NCBI RefSeq assembly: GCF_020379485.1
Contig: NC_063452.1
Span: forward strand, 40,054,208 to 40,118,207
Source: Brassica napus
Taxonomy: Eukaryota > Streptophyta > Magnoliopsida > Brassicales > Brassicaceae
DNA length: 64,000 nucleotides
Reading direction: 5' to 3'
Both the position numbers and the translations under genes were made by a program. Below the pieces are notes generated by a model. The model was not told where the DNA came from, did not search any database, and saw only the letters and a program-made list of their open reading frames with translations. Shown here in pieces: positions 11,443 through 24,697 of the stretch. Within the stretch, counting starts at the first letter, position 1. The number at the start of each line of letters is the position of its first letter.

Positions 11443-11766
11443 GTTGTAATTTGAGAGTTTGGAGACTGAATATTTCTGTGTTATTATTAATGAACAATGG
11501 GGGTTACTTATATAAGGATTACATGAGAGATAAATGGAAATACATAAATGGAAAGATTACAAATCATAACCCAACAAGGAATAGGAAATCTAGAATAATG
11601 GAAACTCCTTGGCCGCCAATCTCTCTCTCTCTCTCCAAGTCGTGGCCGCCTCTCTCTAGGGTTTGAGCCGTCTCTCTCTAGGCTTCGCCGTTCCTCCATC
11701 TTCTAGGTATTGGGCCGGTCTTGGACCGGGCCTGGTTAATGGCAATCCACTCCATGATTTATAACA
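11443..11766 (-). repeat. 3' LTR of degenerate copia element B
   Basis: Read on the minus strand it starts TGTTATAAATCATGG directly after a polypurine tract (AAAAGGGAG, 11767-11775) and ends ATTACAAC at 11443. It is 324 bp long. A copia-type 3' coding tail remnant lies just above it (about 11780-11915). Confidence 0.75.
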
Positions 11767-14700
11767 CTCCCTTTTGGATGCCATAACCATACATGATTCG
11801 TAGTACGCTTCATGTTGCCTCATTAAAACCTTATCAGGAAAACCCAGTGGGACAAAACCATGATGAAGGAAAAAGAGTACACCACGCACTACTCCCCCTG
11901 ATGTGAACCTCACTGTAGGTTCTACATTCTACGCATCTTGGTGCGTGATATTTCCTGTATGTATAGGATGGGAGTAATCGGCCAGTTTCATTACTGAACC
12001 GTAATTAGACCATTTCGACTTCTTAGGTCGTTTCTCATGTCCTTTGACATCGAGTGTCCCGGTAAAGCATATGTGCTAAGCAATGTGAATCACATTGTCC
12101 TCGGAGATCACTATTGGGTCTTTACAAATCGTGTTTGCATATGTCCATAGTCTAGACGTGATCGTCTACTATCAACTGCTCTTTACTTTGGCGATTTATG
12201 GTTACCATCGACCATGTATCAATCTGGCCGAATCATAACCGGGTCATAGACTTTGTCTATAAGTGTCCACTACTTGCCTCATGAGTGTTCAAGATCAATG
12301 ATCATTGCTGTGAGTTTATAATCTCTTATTATGGCTCTGCGGCCGAAACACTCTCATGGATGTGGACATCGATTTCTTTGCTTTAGGCAGTACCATATCT
12401 TTCTCGGACATTGTAGTCCTTTATCCATCTCTTGATGGTGTCTCATGGCCTCTGTTTCTGTGGATTATATCACACACTGAAATATATATTAGGTCATGGA
12501 CTTCAACGGGCTTTATGGACTACAATACTTTGGTATCCGACAGATTAGATATCTCCTCTTAATCTCACTACAAAGCATTGTGGAGTTTATACGGCAGCAG
12601 ACCGTTCTGCTATGCCGGATCCTTACTTAGGGGATCTGATGTCGGATTGCAACCTGATGGTTGATCTTTTGTTTCTACTAGTCCGTGATCAAGGGATAAG
12701 GACCGGATGCCTTTTAGCCGATGGGCTGGACGTTTTTTTTAGCCGGGCACCCATATAGACTTATTTTATGCCTTTTTTAGGTTTAGTATAATCACAAGGA
12801 ATTTCAAATATATGGACTGTATTGGATTGTCTTTTATACAACTCCAAGATCATGCGTGATCACTTTATTTTACATACTATATGCAACTGCTTTAGGTTTC
12901 AGTCCATGAATCAGCTTTGGAACAAAGCTGTTCTTTTAATTTATCCAGTGATCCATATGCTGTTTACTACATCATTTTGTATCTAATTTCTTTCTTATGA
13001 CCAGACCATTTTCAATTTCGAAAAACTGTAGCAGCATCCACCACATAGGAGTTTATCTCCTTATAATCTGTTCCTTTGATTTCTGTGAGTACCTTGTGTA
13101 ACAAGCTATGATCTAATGCTGTTAAGTAGGAAGACATGAACACTCTTAGACCTCGTGATCATGTGCCTTCTCTCACGGTTTCTTTACCTCACAAGATCCA
13201 TCTATTTCACTGGTTTATCAGATGGCGTTTCTGTATATGTATATGGCCAATACGTCCATCTCTCTTTTAGATACTTTGAACCTCCACGTTTTATCTTTTC
13301 TAATCTCTATGATCTTTTATGATTGTATGAGTACTCTTTCGTGGGTTCATGATCCTCGCTTATCTCTTTATGTTCAAGTGCTATAACTTTATGTATCTTT
13401 ATACAAATGTGTATGTGTGTCGACACTTTCATGTGGTTCCATTATGTTCCAGACATGATCTATAGATTTGAGATCTTATTATCCAGGACCTTTATTACCT
13501 AGTAGCTTGACCTCCCAAGCTACATGGTTTGGTACCTTAGATGTGTAGTTGCGCAGCCTTTTCTCAATGTCTGGTATGGTTTCTCTTATAATCTCGGATC
13601 TGTATTCTATGCACCATTCTTTTCTATCCGGGATTCCTTTATCTTATGGAACACTTGGTCTATCTTGTATAGACTCTATAGCAACTTGATTATGTCTCTT
13701 TTAGGACATTCATTTGGTGCTAAGCTGGTTAGTCATTTTTCTTTTCTCTTTGGGTCAGTGTTTGGCCTTTCAATTAGCTTCTCTATTGGCTAGCTTTGTA
13801 TAATCTTTCTTTGGACGTCTTAAATCATAATCTCTAGTCCGAGGATCTTGCCAAGACAATGATGGTTTAAAACCATTCTTATCATTCTTTATCCAGCTTA
13901 TAATCTTTCTCCTTTAATGTTTGGATAGGCGGATGCAATCCGTGTACTTGGCCACAATCTGATCACCCATGTTTGGCTCAAGTTTTCTTTATAAATCGTG
14001 GGAGAAAGTAATACTCCTATCCAACATATATTTCCAATCTTCTTCTGAGGTTCCATCTTAGACGGCACATGTATGTATGTGGTGGTTTATTCAAAATCTC
14101 TTAAGATGGTGTATGTCTGGTTTTATGACCCGTATTTAATCTGAGATGGGAATATCTATGCTCACTTATATGGCCTGATGCATATGATCTTATTACCATT
14201 CTATACATGTAAAATCATAATGTTCCAAGCTTATAGACTTTAGAATCTTAGTCTTATAGATAATGGCTTACTTGGCCGAACATTTTATGGTAATGGCCTC
14301 TCTGGCCGGTTATGGCCCTTGCGGCCAACCTGTTCATAACATGGTCTCTTTGGCCGAGTAATGGCCTTATGGTTTGGCCATTTTAAAACATGGCCTCTAC
14401 GGCCGAGGAATGGTCTTTTATGGCCGAGCCATTTATAACATGGTCTTTAGACCATAGTGGTACACGAACTTGTAGTATTGATCATGGGTTTATCCTCTCT
14501 CCCCCTCATGACCATACTATAAGGTCGTGGTGCTTGGGACAATTAGGCCTAATGAGTTTCCCTTTGTGTACATGTTTCACAACGTGAGATCTTTTACGGG
14601 ATAACTCTGTGCCTTTTCAATCTTTGCATCGAGTTAAGACTTTAGGATGGCTAATCCTATCATGCCATATAGTGTAAAATTTCGTGGTGTATCTCAATAT

Positions 14701-17446
14701 GGTCACCACGGTTCTTGCCTCTCATCATACTGATCTTATAGCATAGTTTAAATCAGTAGAGATCATTAGGTATAGTCTCGACCACTTTCTTATAAGTTCT
14801 TAGGCGATTTTTCTTTCAGAATCTGAAGGAACTTGTTTCCTTTTGTTTGCCCATTGTTTCTATTTAGAAACCATATTATCATAACTCAATGGGTCACATA
14901 TTATTGGGTGTATCTAATGTCCTTTAGACAATGCCTTAGCCATAGTTTATTTACTATGCTCACTATACTACTTTCATGATTTCTTACTTGGTATTATGCC
15001 CTTAAGGTAAAAATAGAATCATTCATATGTTCAAGTAAGATCAGGCAAGACAATGAATTCAAAATCAATTCTATTGTATATACAAAATCGGTAATGACAA
15101 TTAGGTTAAAGCAAATCACAAATCAAGGACTTTAAAATAAAATGTCGAGATCCCTCTTAGTCAATAGACATGCCGGCCACTCCTTGAGTTATATTGGACA
15201 CGGCTCCCTTGGATTCATTCTGATCCATATCAGTCTTATTTGTATCAAGATATCTCATCTCACTGCTCCTCTTTAGTACCTTGTCATTCTCAATCACCGT
15301 TAGGCAAGAGATTAGGTCATTGTAGATGGTGAAACCTCTTTCTATGTAGATATGTTTTGACAACAGATTTCCTGGATGGAATGTGGAGTATGTCTTGAAC
15401 AATACATCCTCATCTGTTACCACTTCACCACACATAGTCTCAGTTGGTAAACAACTCTGCTTAAAGCAAAGTGAAAAACTCGCCCACAGACTCAAAGTCT
15501 TGGTATCTGAGACTCATTTAATTGTGTCTGACCTTTGGTAGTAATACCATAGTGTATCTGGACTTTAATTCTGTCCAAAAGTCACGAGGATTCTAAATAT
15601 GTAAATACTGATTTCTCAGTTCCTTAGTGAGATGATGGCTCATAATAGTTATGGCTCTTAACTTTTCACTTACAATTTCATCATTTCTTTCAATGATACA
15701 TTTCCCGAGTCCTTTAGACTTCAGGGCAATTTGAAGTGTTCATTTCCAATTCTAGATAATTATCTCCAGAGAGATTTAGAATGGCTTAATCCATGGGTTT
15801 AAATCTCGGCATCTGAAATCATTTAATCAATTTATGATTTAGAACTCTTGCAACCAATTCAAATAATCAGTGCATATGATTTCATAATTCTATCTAAAAT
15901 ACTTTAGGCCACACGGCTTTGCAATGTGATGCTTAGACTTCACGATTATTATGTGATACAACAATCCTAGAGATTGGTTGATGAGATATGTAACCAAGGT
16001 CGCATGACCATTCAGATATGATGTCTCTCTAGACCACACGGCTATTATGTGATACAACGATCTTAAGGATCAGATCATGATGCAATCCGGTTTATATAAC
16101 CATCCAGATACTAGGCCACACGGTCACTTTGATATTCACTAAGCCTCACGGCTTTTAATCAATCAAGGGCACAAGGCCGCAAGTGTGAGCAATGCATTAG
16201 GCCACACGGCCATATACTAAACAGGATCTAGATTCAATTCTATTTCTTAGTTGTATATCTATTAAGTTTTAGAATTAAACGATCTAGCAACCTAACTCTC
16301 AGTCAATATGTAAACTCTTTAAATCAATCTTTCAATCTTTAAGTAATGAGAGATTTAAGGTTTCAAGGCCTTTAGGAATATCAATCAAGGTTAAGGGTTT
16401 CAAGGCCTTAAGGATTTCGAATCTTGAGATTAGCTCTATTAATCAATCTATCAATCCTAACATCTCAGATCATCAATCATCAAACAAAGACATTTTAAAA
16501 ACCGAATTTAAACTTTTTAGGGTTTCAGTTTGAGTGATTTAGATTCGAATTTAAACACTCCTATCAATAGCTCTAGGTGATCAAACAATCAAAGTTCAAA
16601 TCAAACAATTTAAAACTGATTTTCCAAAATTAGGGTTTTTAGGGGATTTCGAAAAACTTTGATCTTTGATCAAAGGGATTTGATTTGAGATTCAAAATCA
16701 TAAAGACTTTGATTTTAATTGATAAATGGATCAATCTCGAATTATGGTTTAGGAGATCGGACTTATTCGAGCTCCGATTTACTCTTTAGGGTTTGATCTA
16801 TTTTTCCTATGGCTTTCATCTTTAGAGTTCTTATTTTAGGGTTTCAATCTTTACAAAACAACCATGTTCAATTCATGTTCTCAGAATTAGGATTACCTTT
16901 GTTTTGCAGATTGTAGAACCCGGACCACCAAGAGAACCTCGAACGGACACGAGATGGGAAGAGCTGGAACGGTCGCGTGCTGAGGCGAGACGCGTCTGAT
17001 CGGGATCGGATGGTTTGGCGTCTAGTCGCGGATGTGCGCCGATGACGTCGGATGCGTCTTCTTTTTGAGTTCGCGAGTGGGTTGATTGGGAACTCAAGCT
17101 GGTTGTGATGTTAACTGGAAACTGAGGTCGTCTAGGATCAGGAACACCTTAGGGCTGGAGCTGATCGGGTGTTTGTAAGGCGGAACGCAAGCAAGAACAA
17201 TTTGGGGTTTTTCCGGAATTAGGGTTTCCAAAAGACCAAGATGGCGTCGTGTATTGTTTCTGCGAGTGTGGGCGCGTCTGAGATCGGATCGACAAACTGT
17301 TTTCGCTGATGGATTTGTCTCATCAAGAGCTTAAATTTGATATGTGGCTCGTCATCTGGTTCCTTAGGGTTTGAGAGATAGATTGATTTTAAGTTGCGCC
17401 TAATTTAGGGTTTATGTGTGACGGATTTTGGGTTAGGTTTTGTCTC
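11767..17446 (-). pseudogene. Copia element B, leader-gag-pol remnant
   Basis: On the minus strand this is a decayed Ty1/copia body. The 5' leader (about 15950-17446) has GCCACACGGC motifs like those near 20970 in element A. A gag remnant at 15157-15495 is recognisable by homology to element A gag (ETMCGEVVTDEDVLFKTYST, then a RGFTIYNDLISCL stretch). From 15100 to 11900 only scattered pol-like segments remain, for example one near 13060-13100 matching element A at 17480-17540, and stops are frequent in all frames. A run of imperfect ATGGCC repeats lies at 14270-14440. No 5' LTR is present: the leader joins element A pol at 17446/17447. Confidence 0.7.
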
Positions 17447-20400
17447 AGGGTTTTGCGTCCACCACAGGGGAATAAGTTTCCTCATAATCTATTCCTGGTC
17501 TCTGTGAGAATCCTTGTGCTACAAGCCGTGCTTTGTATCTCACTACTTCTCCTTTCTCATTTCTCTTTTTCACAAAGACCCATTTGTATCCCATTGGTTT
17601 GACATCTCTAGGTGTCACGGTTATAGGGCCAAAAATGTCTCTTTTCTTTAATGATTCTAACTCCACGTTTATAGCTTCTTTCCATTTGATCCAATCTGAT
17701 CTTTGAATGCATTCATATATGGACGTGGGTTCTAGATCCTCATCTTTTTCCATGATCTCAAGTGCTACTTTATAAGCAAAAATATCATCGACGTCGATAT
17801 CATTTCTGTTCCATTTCGTTCCAAACATTATATAGTTTATAAAGATCTCTTGATTGTCCGGCCCTTGTGTCCCATGAAGTTCAGCGTCCCGAACCCCATC
17901 ATTCGGAATGGTAGGATCATTTGGCATGGCCGGCTCACTTAGCTCGACCGTCTGGGTCGGCTCAGCCGGTCCATTAATGTTCTGGACGGTTTCCTTGATG
18001 CTCTCGGATCCAGCACCTCTCTTGGACTTCCGAGGCTGTTTATCTTTGGAACCAATAGGTCTACCACGTTTGAGACGTTGTTTAGACTCTGTAGCCACTT
18101 GACCTTGTCCCTTCTGGACGTATATTCTTATTGGTGCATTACAAGCCGGTATGTATGACTTTGTCACTCTATTTGGGTCAGCAAATGAATCTGGCAACTG
18201 ATTAGCTAGCTTTTGAAGATGTATAATCTTTTGGACTTCCATATCACATTCTTTAGTCAGGATCTTGCCAAGATATTGATGGTCGAGACCATTCGATTTC
18301 ATTTCTCAACCGGCCGTTATCTCCCCCTAAGGTCGGATATGTGGACTCATCAAACTGTGAGTCTGCGTATCTGGCCTTAAACAAATCATCGGTTGTTGGC
18401 TCAAGATACTTTATAATGGTTGTGGAGTCATATCCAACATATATTCTCACCCTCCTTTGTGGTCCCATTTTAGTTCTCTGTGGTGGAGCAATTGGAACGT
18501 AGACGGCACATCCAAATGTTTTGATGTGGGACACGTCTGGCTCATGACCCGTGAGTAACTGGGATGGCAAATATCTATGCTCACTAGATGGCCTGATACG
18601 AATCAGTTCTGCTGCATGTAATACGGCATGTCCCCACGCTGATACCGGTAGTTTAGACCTCATGAGTAATGGTCTAGCTATCAGCTAGATACGTTTAATG
18701 AAGGATTCGGCCAAGCCGTTCTGTGTATGTACATGTGCCACGAAGTGTTCTACACTTACCCCCATGGACATACAATATTCATTAAACGTCTGGGACGTAA
18801 ACTCACCAGCATAGTCTAGACGTATAGTCTTTAAAGGGAAATCTGGAAAGTGTGCTCTAAGTCTTATTATCTGAGCAAGTAGGCGTGCGAATGCCAAGTT
18901 CCGTGTGGATAGAAGGCAAACATGCGACCATCTGGTCGATGCATCAATCAGGACCATGAAATACCGAAACGTCCCACTAGGTGGGTGTATTGGTCCACAT
19001 ATGTCTCCCTGAATCCTTTCCAGAAAATTTAGGATCTCTTTATCCACTTTGGCTGGTGATGGCCTAGTTATGAGTTTCCCTTGTGCACATGCTGCACATG
19101 TGAGATTGTTTGGGACAACTCCTTTGATCGTGTGCCCTTGTGAATTCATTATTAGTTTTCGCATCATATTAGTACCGGGATGGCCAAGCCGGTTATGCCA
19201 TAGAGTGAAATTGTCGCAGGCATTAGCCTCGATCATACTGATCTTTGCATAGTATAGACCAGTAGCTATTGCGGGTACGGTCTCTAGGACCGTCCTATTG
19301 CCTTGGGTGATCGAAAATATGTTAAGGAATTCGTTATTTCCTTCTTCCCATGTTTCAAGATGGAAACCGTTCAATCTTATATCTTTGAAACTCAATAAGC
19401 TCCTTTTAGAGCTAGGGGAATACAAGGCATTTTTAATCTCTAGACGAGTGCCTTTAGGCATCAATATATAAGCTTGGCTGTGACCCTCAATCAGGCCGGC
19501 CACGCCCGCAATAGTGTGTATGTTTGCACTTTGCATTATGAGATTGACGAAGTATCTTTTGTCTCTAAGAATTGTGTGACTTGAGCCACTATCCACCACG
19601 AGTATACTCATCTCATTCACTCTATATAAGAAGATTTCTAATCTCAGAGACTTTATAAAACTTTAAAGCTTTCATTTTATAAATTCAAACAACAAAAATA
19701 AAAACACCAAAGCAATCATAGAACAATCAAAAATAAAAATCGAATTTAGTCTTTAAGATAATCTGATGTCTCATGATCCATTGGATCATCCTTTTCACGG
19801 TCGAAATCATCATCAGCATCATACCCATTGTCGTGAACCATATGAGCTTCTGGGTTCTTGTTCTTAAGACTCTCTTGATATAGTTCACATAGATGTTTAG
19901 GGGTTCTACAATTCTTGGCCCAATGGTTACTCATCCCGCACTTGTGACAAACATATTTGGTCGAGTAAGACGGCTTAGATATACCGCCTCAACCGCGGCC
20001 AAAATTGGCTCTTCCACGGCCATAGTTGGAACCACGACCACAGTTATTGTGGTTTCCATATCCACGGCCATAAGCATAATTGTCACAGCCACCACGTCCC
20101 TTGTACCCACCACGGCCTCTGCCATGTGTTCTTCTCTTATTATAAACGTGGTTGCTTTCTTTGGGATCTTTCTTTTCAGCTTTGTGAGCTTCTGGTAATG
20201 GTGCTGATCCTGGAGGTCTCATCTCACTGTTCTTCATCAGGAGTTCATTATTAGCCTCAGCCAGAAGTAGGCACGAGATCAGATCAGTATATGTGGTGAA
20301 TCATCTCTCTCTATACTGCTGCTGCAGCAACACATTCGTTGAATGGAATGTAGAGAAGGTCTTATCAAGTAACTCCTTCTCGGTTACTTCTTCACCACAC

Positions 20401-20792
20401 AGTCTCATCATTGAAACTATTTTGAACAATACAGAATTGTATTCATCCACAGACTTATAGTCCATGAATCTGAGATTCTTCCATTCATATCTAGCCTTTG
20501 GAAGTAGTACTGTTTTCTGGTGATCATATCTACGCTGTTAAGCGGTCCAAAGGTCTAGTGGATTTTCCATTGTTAAGTACTGATCCTTTAAACCTTCAAT
20601 GAGGTGATGGCGTATAATACTAATCGCCCTGTATCTGTTTTTATCATTCTCATTGTTTCCCTCGATGATAGTATCACCGAGTCCCTTTGACCTCAGGTTG
20701 ATCTTTGTATCTAGCGCCCACTGTAGATAGTTATCTCCAGAGAGATTAAGGGCTGCGAAGTCTAGATTTGAGATTTTCGACATCTGGATCAC
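17447..20792 (-). pseudogene. Copia element A gag-pol (Ale-like), truncated in RT
   Basis: Gag begins at 20792 with SKISNLDFAALNLSGDNYLQ, typical of the Ale/Retrofit group. A zinc knuckle (CHKCGMSNHWAKNC) lies at about 19900-19950. Protease has VVDSGSSHT at about 19590. The pre-integrase LWHNRLGHPG precedes an integrase whose three acidic residues are all present (GDICGP, RLDYAGEF, NGLAESF). RT starts ([20 protein letters not shown]) but stops at YSPVVDA at 17447, so catalytic RT and RNase H are missing. Stops at 20538, near 20307, at 19989, at 19746 and near 18685, plus frame changes near 19640 and 18280, make it a pseudogene. The downstream neighbour is the leader of element B. Confidence 0.88.
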
Positions 20793-21878
20793 ATTGTCAT
20801 TTAAAATTCAGATTCACAATGTGATCATTCGACCTTTAGACATTCAAAACAAATCGGCTACAAGCATGCCTTATTCGGCCATGTTTTTAAACAATAGGAT
20901 CGGCTATGTAAATCTATTTGACCATGGTGCGAACAATCCTAATTATGATTCTACATGTGACAGAGAGATTTAAAGCCACACGGCCATATGCTTTATAAAT
21001 GTAATCAGATTCAAATTCGTATGTTCTATATGCTGGTCGGTTTTTAAACAATACGAATGCAATTCAATTTCAGATTTAGATGTAATGTAAACAAACTAAG
21101 CAATCCGATTTCTATTGGATTCAATTTATGAATTTAGGGTTTCAATTTAAACAATACAGGCTGCTGGTTTAATCAATATGATTTCAAGGTTTCAACGCCT
21201 TTAGAGTTTAAAATTGATTTAGATTATTCAAGCAATATATTAATCCTAAAACCTAAGATCATCAAACACTCAATCAAGAACAATTAAAATCGGATTCATT
21301 CTTTTAGGTTTAGGGTTTTGATTCTAGAATTAGGGTTTCTTAAATTCAGATCAGGAACAATCAATAACAGCAATCAATATGTTCTAAGGAATCGATTTCT
21401 ATTAATAGTTATGAGATTTGTCGATTTTAGGTTATAGATTTTAGGGTTTTGATCAAGGACAAAGTTTTCATAATAATGGATTAGGGTTTTGATCTTTCTA
21501 GGTTCTCAGATCACGGTATACCTTTGTTTCGTAGAGGTTTAGAACCGGACCACCTTTAGAGAGAGAGAGAACGGATGAAACTTCGAGCTGAGACGAACGG
21601 ATGCTTGCTGTCTCCTATCGGGTCGCAGACGGGGGCAGGCGCGAGCTGAGGACGGACGCGGGTCTGTCTCGGGTGCGATGTGTCTCGGATGCGATCCTAA
21701 GCTGGACGGGTTTCGTCTGAGCTGGGACGTGAGCTGAGGACGTCAAGGATTCGAGATGGAGTCGTCTGGGTTCAAGGATGAACGAAGAACGTGTCTAGGG
21801 TTTTAGTGTGGTCGCCGGTTTAGGCTTTTAGGTTTCGATTTTGTCTCAGGGTTCTGGAGGGTATCGTGCTGATAACGT

Positions 21879-22138
21879 GTTGTAAAGAATGGGGAATTCG
21901 ATCTCTCTTATTAATGAACAATAGAGGTTCCTTTTATAAGGATTACAAAGTATAAGTAAAAAGGAAATTATCCAAAACCTAATCTAATAGGAAATAGGAA
22001 AACAACTAAAACATAGAAAAGGAAACTTGAAGTCTTGGCCGACTAGGATCTTGGCCGCCGACTCTCTCTCCTCCATTGGCTACGGCTGGGCCTTGTCCTG
22101 GTCTTGGTTATGGGTCATCCACTTAATGATTTATAACA
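21879..22138 (-). repeat. 5' LTR and primer-binding site of copia element A
   Basis: On the minus strand it starts TGTTATAAATCATTAAGTGG at 22138 and ends CTTTACAAC at 21879 (260 bp). It is followed by ACGTTATCAGCACGA (21864-21878), the primer-binding region common to Ale-type copia elements. The untranslated leader to gag (20793-21878) contains repeated TTTAGGGTTT segments and no open frame. Confidence 0.7.
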
Positions 22139-22869
22139 ACTATATATTTATAATAATTTCGTCAAATTGTAAGTTTCTATGCACATTTTTTTTCTGTCAA
22201 ACAGTTTCTATGCACATTTTGAATTCCAGATTATGTCAACAATTTTTGCTTTTTAATGTTTATACAAAACAATGGATATTATATTTTATCCAAGTGAGCC
22301 TCAAAACATAAGGTCTTCCACATTTATAAAATTTATTACTATCAGCAGTATTTAACAAATCATATGTATCTCATATTAAAAATAACAATATTCAAATTTT
22401 ATAGAAAAATAGACAAAAATATATCCATGCTTGCAGAGCGTCGTACAAAATCTAGTTGATAAAATTAAAATTACAAATAATAATGAAGAATGAGATGGTA
22501 ATCTAATAATCAGAAAAATACAATTGAGCGCTTAGTTTCAAAATCTCCTCAAAATTAGTATGTGTTTGTTTCACTCCAATGGTTTCCCTCTTTTTTTCCT
22601 CAAATAGAATATTCTAATTATATTTTATTATTAATACTTACTATTAATTGTAATAATGTTTGTTATTTAAAAACTTACAACTTTTACCCAAATTTTTTAT
22701 TTTAAATCTATCTTTATTTATATACAAATTTAGTTTCTAAAAGAATATAAAAAGATTTATATATACTTATAAGGGGATTTTGCAAATATGACTCAAAACA
22801 AAAAGTTAAATGCAAAAGTAATCCATTATTTTTTTAACACAATTTTAAGGAAGTTTTTAACACAATTTT
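22139..22869. other. AT-rich spacer
   Basis: No gene seen. From 22771 a sequence resembling the left edge of the GAAGACTTC-rich repeat appears (GGGGATTTTGCAAATATGAC), possibly a truncated terminus of that repeat family. Confidence 0.4.
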
Positions 22870-24697
22870 TGTATAGCTAAAAACAAAGCTATGCGTTTGG
22901 TTTTTCGAGTACATAGCTAAAAACATCTTTCAGCGTTACGATCGAGCAATCTGCTCGATCGTTGCCCTCCGTCTTACGACTCATTGGCCTTGGCCTCATG
23001 CTCCTCGCCATTATGGCCGAGCAGACCACTATCATGTGACTTACACCCAGCGGATTTGGCGTCGAGATTCTTATGCATAATCTTTTTTGGTAATAACTAA
23101 AAACAAAGTTCAACGAAATCCTTTCAAAATGGCTTTCGTAAATGAACAAAGTTATAAGAAAATGACTTTCGTATGACTAAGGAAAAGATTATACGAAAAA
23201 ATGATCGCATGGTCAGAACTAAATCATACTAAATCATTATCTACTACATTAGCCACTTCAAGGCCAACTCATGTAATGGTACATAGCTTTTCACATCAGG
23301 CCACACATAAAGTCATGACGCTCTAAACATAATATCTTTGGTTCTCTGCCAATTACACCTTTCTTCATGCCCAAACTGAAAATCGGTAGATCTTTGAAGG
23401 ACGATTCTAAACTAGCATGATCTTTATGCTAACACAGAAATGGTATAATCTAACCCTCAACCTGTAATGCCCTCGGCTGTATTGATAAAAATGGCCTTCA
23501 CGCCAAGCCAAAACACTTCGTCTACAAAGCAAAACACATATGAAATGTAAGTGTTCTCGTATAACTTACATGAGACCATTTTTAAAGAAGCTATGCAAAA
23601 TAGGTTTCGGAAAACAAGTCACAGAAAAAAACTTTAGAAAACTACCAAAACAAGTCCCCCCAGCTTTGATTCCAAGCAAAAGGACTTCTTCGTCACAAGG
23701 AAGTCTCTCTTGTCTTCTTCCTCGCAGCAAACTGTGAAACAGACTTTCACTATATATCATCTTGGAACAAAATCCAAGGATGACTCCCCCGAAGCCTTCC
23801 ATAGGGGTCACATTGCCTTGTTTTTGCAATTGATCACGAGAATGGCTTATCTCTTTGCAGCACCATGTAATATTCTGTGAGCAGCTCACTCTTTACAGCC
23901 ACTCGTCCCAACTCCCTCGATCACAGGGTTTAAACACAGCCTTCACAATCAAACAAAAACGTTTCTCATCAATAAGGCTAAAATGCAACCTTCAGGCCAA
24001 CACGAAACATCTTTGGTCAACGTACTTAAATAAAGTCATCCTGCCAAGCAATAAAACATGTTCTCATAGCGTTAGTTTATGTTTACTCGAAAGAATAAAC
24101 AGCATCAGTACTGCGATACGTCACAAAATTTAAAGAACTGGATTTTGCTTAAAACACATTCCTTGATGAAAGTTTTATCTCAGAAACTAGAAACTCTTAT
24201 AGTCATACAAACTAAAACTTTTGTAAAACACATTCTTCGCTAAGATTCAACCCCAAACGTTAAGCACACAATACTTATCATTCCGTCTGATGCTGATCAC
24301 AATCGAAGAACTCTAACGTCCTAAACAGACTTTGCCTTCTCCCCCATAGAGACATGTTCTCGAACATCCAACACAAGAATAAAAGCGTGCAATAAACGAA
24401 ATCTAAATTTTGGCCATGATCTTCCAAGTTTATCTCGAAGAGATGCTCGATTCTACGATCGAAGCTAGTCATTTAAGTCGAGAACTTATCGTAATTTTCA
24501 AAATTTAGGATAGAATCAGGTCTAAACCACAGCGGGTGACTTAAACCAAATGATTTTCGTAAACTCTAAACCGAAAGTAATCATAAGTCTGACCCTAAAC
24601 TCATCAAACTTGTCTCGAAGATCTCCAGGCCTAGTATAAATAGACCAATACGAGATTCAAAAACATGTCTCTTCATTGATACTTGGACGTTTACGAG

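Noticed and set aside
19893..20198. Frames opposite the copia gag Gly/Arg-rich region
   Set aside because: Antisense shadows of the RGG-like gag segment; the sense strand has the zinc knuckle and matches gag.
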